The translations under genes were made by a program, and so were the position numbers. The notes beneath the pieces were generated by a model that did no database searches, was not told where the DNA came from, and saw only the letters and a program-made list of their open reading frames with translations. 31,632 nucleotides of DNA. It comes from Coptodactyla brooksi (Eukaryota > Arthropoda > Insecta > Coleoptera > Scarabaeidae). Where the stretch lies: positions 1-31,632 of the forward strand of contig JAWQRM010000082.1 in assembly GCA_033557675.1 (NCBI GenBank). The letters run 5' to 3'. Positions within the stretch are counted from its first letter, which is position 1; each line of letters begins with the position of its first letter. Shown piece after piece: positions 30,236 to 31,632 of this stretch.

Positions 30236-30310
30236 TTTTACTGCTTTGACTAATCTGTTTTTAGGCAAAGCATTGAATCCTTTTCTGGGTTAGTGTGTAA
30301 ATAATATGTG

Positions 30311-30362
30311 CAATGAGTCATCAGTAATAAGGCATGAGTAATAAGTCATGAGTAATGAATCA
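30311..30362 (+). repeat. Short tandem repeat, GAGTAATRARTCAT-like
   Basis: About three imperfect units: TGAGTCATCAGTAATAAGGCA, TGAGTAATAAGTCA, TGAGTAATGAATCA. A minisatellite-like run with no further signal seen. Confidence 0.65.
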
Positions 30363-31421
30363 TATCTCATTGGATTGGAAATTTTATTTGGAATTTACCA
30401 AAACATTTACTCTTGGTATTTACAAATTAACGAATTTAGCTGATTGACTTTCAGTTGACCTTTGTTTTATCTGGGAAATTTTTAATGCCTTGACAGTGTA
30501 ATGTTACTACAGATAGTGTATAGTACTGTTGCTATACACAGCAGATCACACATTAATATTCATGTCACGCATGACATCTGCTTGTGTAACGTTTTCTTTT
30601 ACAAGGAATAGCTTTGGATTTGAAATGCTTTTCATTTATAATATCTAGTTCATTTGTTTGTAACTTTATCACGTATACTCACAAGGATTGTTCCGTACTG
30701 TCGAAATCTTCTCCTTAGTATATTCGCTTTAAAAAGTTACTAGTATTAACTGCTATTATTATTACAATTATATAGCTATGATTCATTGCTTACCAAGGGA
30801 TGGAAATGTAATTAAAAAAATACAATAATAAAAGGAAGAAAATTAGCATAACTGTGTTATTCTTGGCAAAAAAATTATGAACAAACAGTGAGCAGTAAGC
30901 ATGCGCATTATTGTAGTATAATTGTCAGGAGTGGCTTTGTCACAAATCAGGGCATTTTCTTCGGATTGCTATAAATAAATGACGTAAAACTTTGAAGTAG
31001 TACTCCCTATTGGCCATATGATCTGGCGGCAAGAGTTCATGGTACGCAATTCAGTTGAAATCGAACAAAACAAAGGGAACAGAACCTTCACAATTCGATC
31101 GAAATTAAATGAGCGTTTTTTGGTCTTGACAGATTTGCCATAACAGTGCCCTGATTATGGAAAATTTAATGAAGATTCCGTTTTATTTCCCTGAATGTAA
31201 AAAATCGCCCATCTCACCAAAACCACATCTTTTGATGTGTTTATTTGGTACGCTTTTTACACAAACACAAAAGTCATCTTTTTCTTTAATGCTTGAATAT
31301 AAGCTTTTTTCTTTATTCTTTTTGTGAAATTATATTTCAAAATTATTTCCAATTATCTGTCCCATTAAACTTTTTGCAAAGGTCTGTTACAGATACAGGA
31401 CAATTACACAAATAACAGGTA
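30363..31421. other. No gene recognised
   Basis: AT-rich sequence without a supported reading frame. The only point of note is a minus-strand TATATAA (30775-30767) followed 85 nt later by a strong-looking donor CTT|GTGAGTATAC (30683/30682), which could be a non-coding first exon of the cuticular protein gene. Confidence 0.4.
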
Positions 31422-31632
31422 GGCTGAAAAGTTCGTAGGCTGACACATAGATGGCGCTACTAGTATTAAATCCATATGATTTTTAGTTAGCCCTAGCCTT
31501 CAAAAGATACGTGTATAAATTTGACAGCTGTCAGACTATTAGTTTGTGAGTATAGTATTTTGAGTTAAGCAACTTTTGTCAGTTTGAAAAAAATGGATAA
31601 AAAGGAATTTCGTGTTAATAAAGCATTGCTTT
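31422..31632 (+). mobile_element. 5' end of a mariner element, runs off the window
   Basis: After TA (31420-31421) comes GGCTGAAAAGTTCGTAGGCT, a mariner terminal-repeat type, then about 170 bp of leader and an ATG at 31593: MDKKEFRVN. The usual start for this mariner group continues VLIKHCF; here those residues are in the next frame, so one base is missing near 31611. This copy is probably dead, although the rest of the element is not visible. Confidence 0.85.

Noticed and set aside
1..31632. CRISPR arrays, operons, tRNA or rRNA genes
   Set aside because: No regularly spaced repeats, no polycistronic gene arrangement, and no cloverleaf or rRNA sequence was recognised; the window is eukaryotic.

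Overview
The window looks like AT-rich insect nuclear DNA. The grounds are a spliced animal gene with short GT-AG introns, an exon of a Rebers-Riddiford cuticular protein (an arthropod family), a short (TTAGG)n tract of the insect telomere type, and many decayed DNA transposons of kinds common in insects. Nothing prokaryotic is visible. The insect order cannot be told from this window.

Two host genes can be supported. The first fills the left 18.3 kb on the minus strand. It is the insect orthologue of EH-domain-binding protein 1 (EHBP1). Nine coding exons splice in frame into 679 residues running from the start methionine through the N-terminal C2 domain and the calponin-homology (CH) domain to the start of a charged helical region. 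The expected C-terminal bMERB domain must lie beyond base 1. The layout is 51-nt intron 1, a 10-kb intron 2 packed with repeats, a 3.1-kb intron 4 holding a dead transposon, and otherwise introns of 55-108 nt. The second gene is the last exon of a cuticular protein at 29148-29372 on the minus strand; its upstream exons were not found.

From 18.3 to 29.1 kb the sequence is mostly mobile DNA: an 840-bp foldback element, an internally deleted mariner, a non-LTR reverse transcriptase fragment, an 862-bp TTAA-flanked non-autonomous element, a hAT tail, a GC-rich unidentified element, and a Tigger/pogo element with TA duplication, helix-turn-helix and DDE parts and a central deletion. To the right of the cuticle exon are a likely piggyBac tail (30.1 kb) and the 5' end of another mariner (31.4 kb, running off the window). 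More Tc1/mariner-type remains lie at 1-719, 4867-6140 and 12.4-13.66 kb.

The observation most worth following is a dispersed family of short elements, several with terminal inverted repeats, carrying hammerhead-ribozyme-like motifs: CUGANGA, a stem, GAAA, a 2-bp stem III with tetraloop, then a UH cleavage position. Copies lie near 6.7, 16.7, 19.8, 20.6, 25.3 and 28.6 kb. Most have at least one damaged core position or stem, but they look like one lineage at different stages of decay. A separate recurring oddity is a set of nearly perfect short-loop hairpins (12-24 bp arms), some inside dead transposase reading frames.
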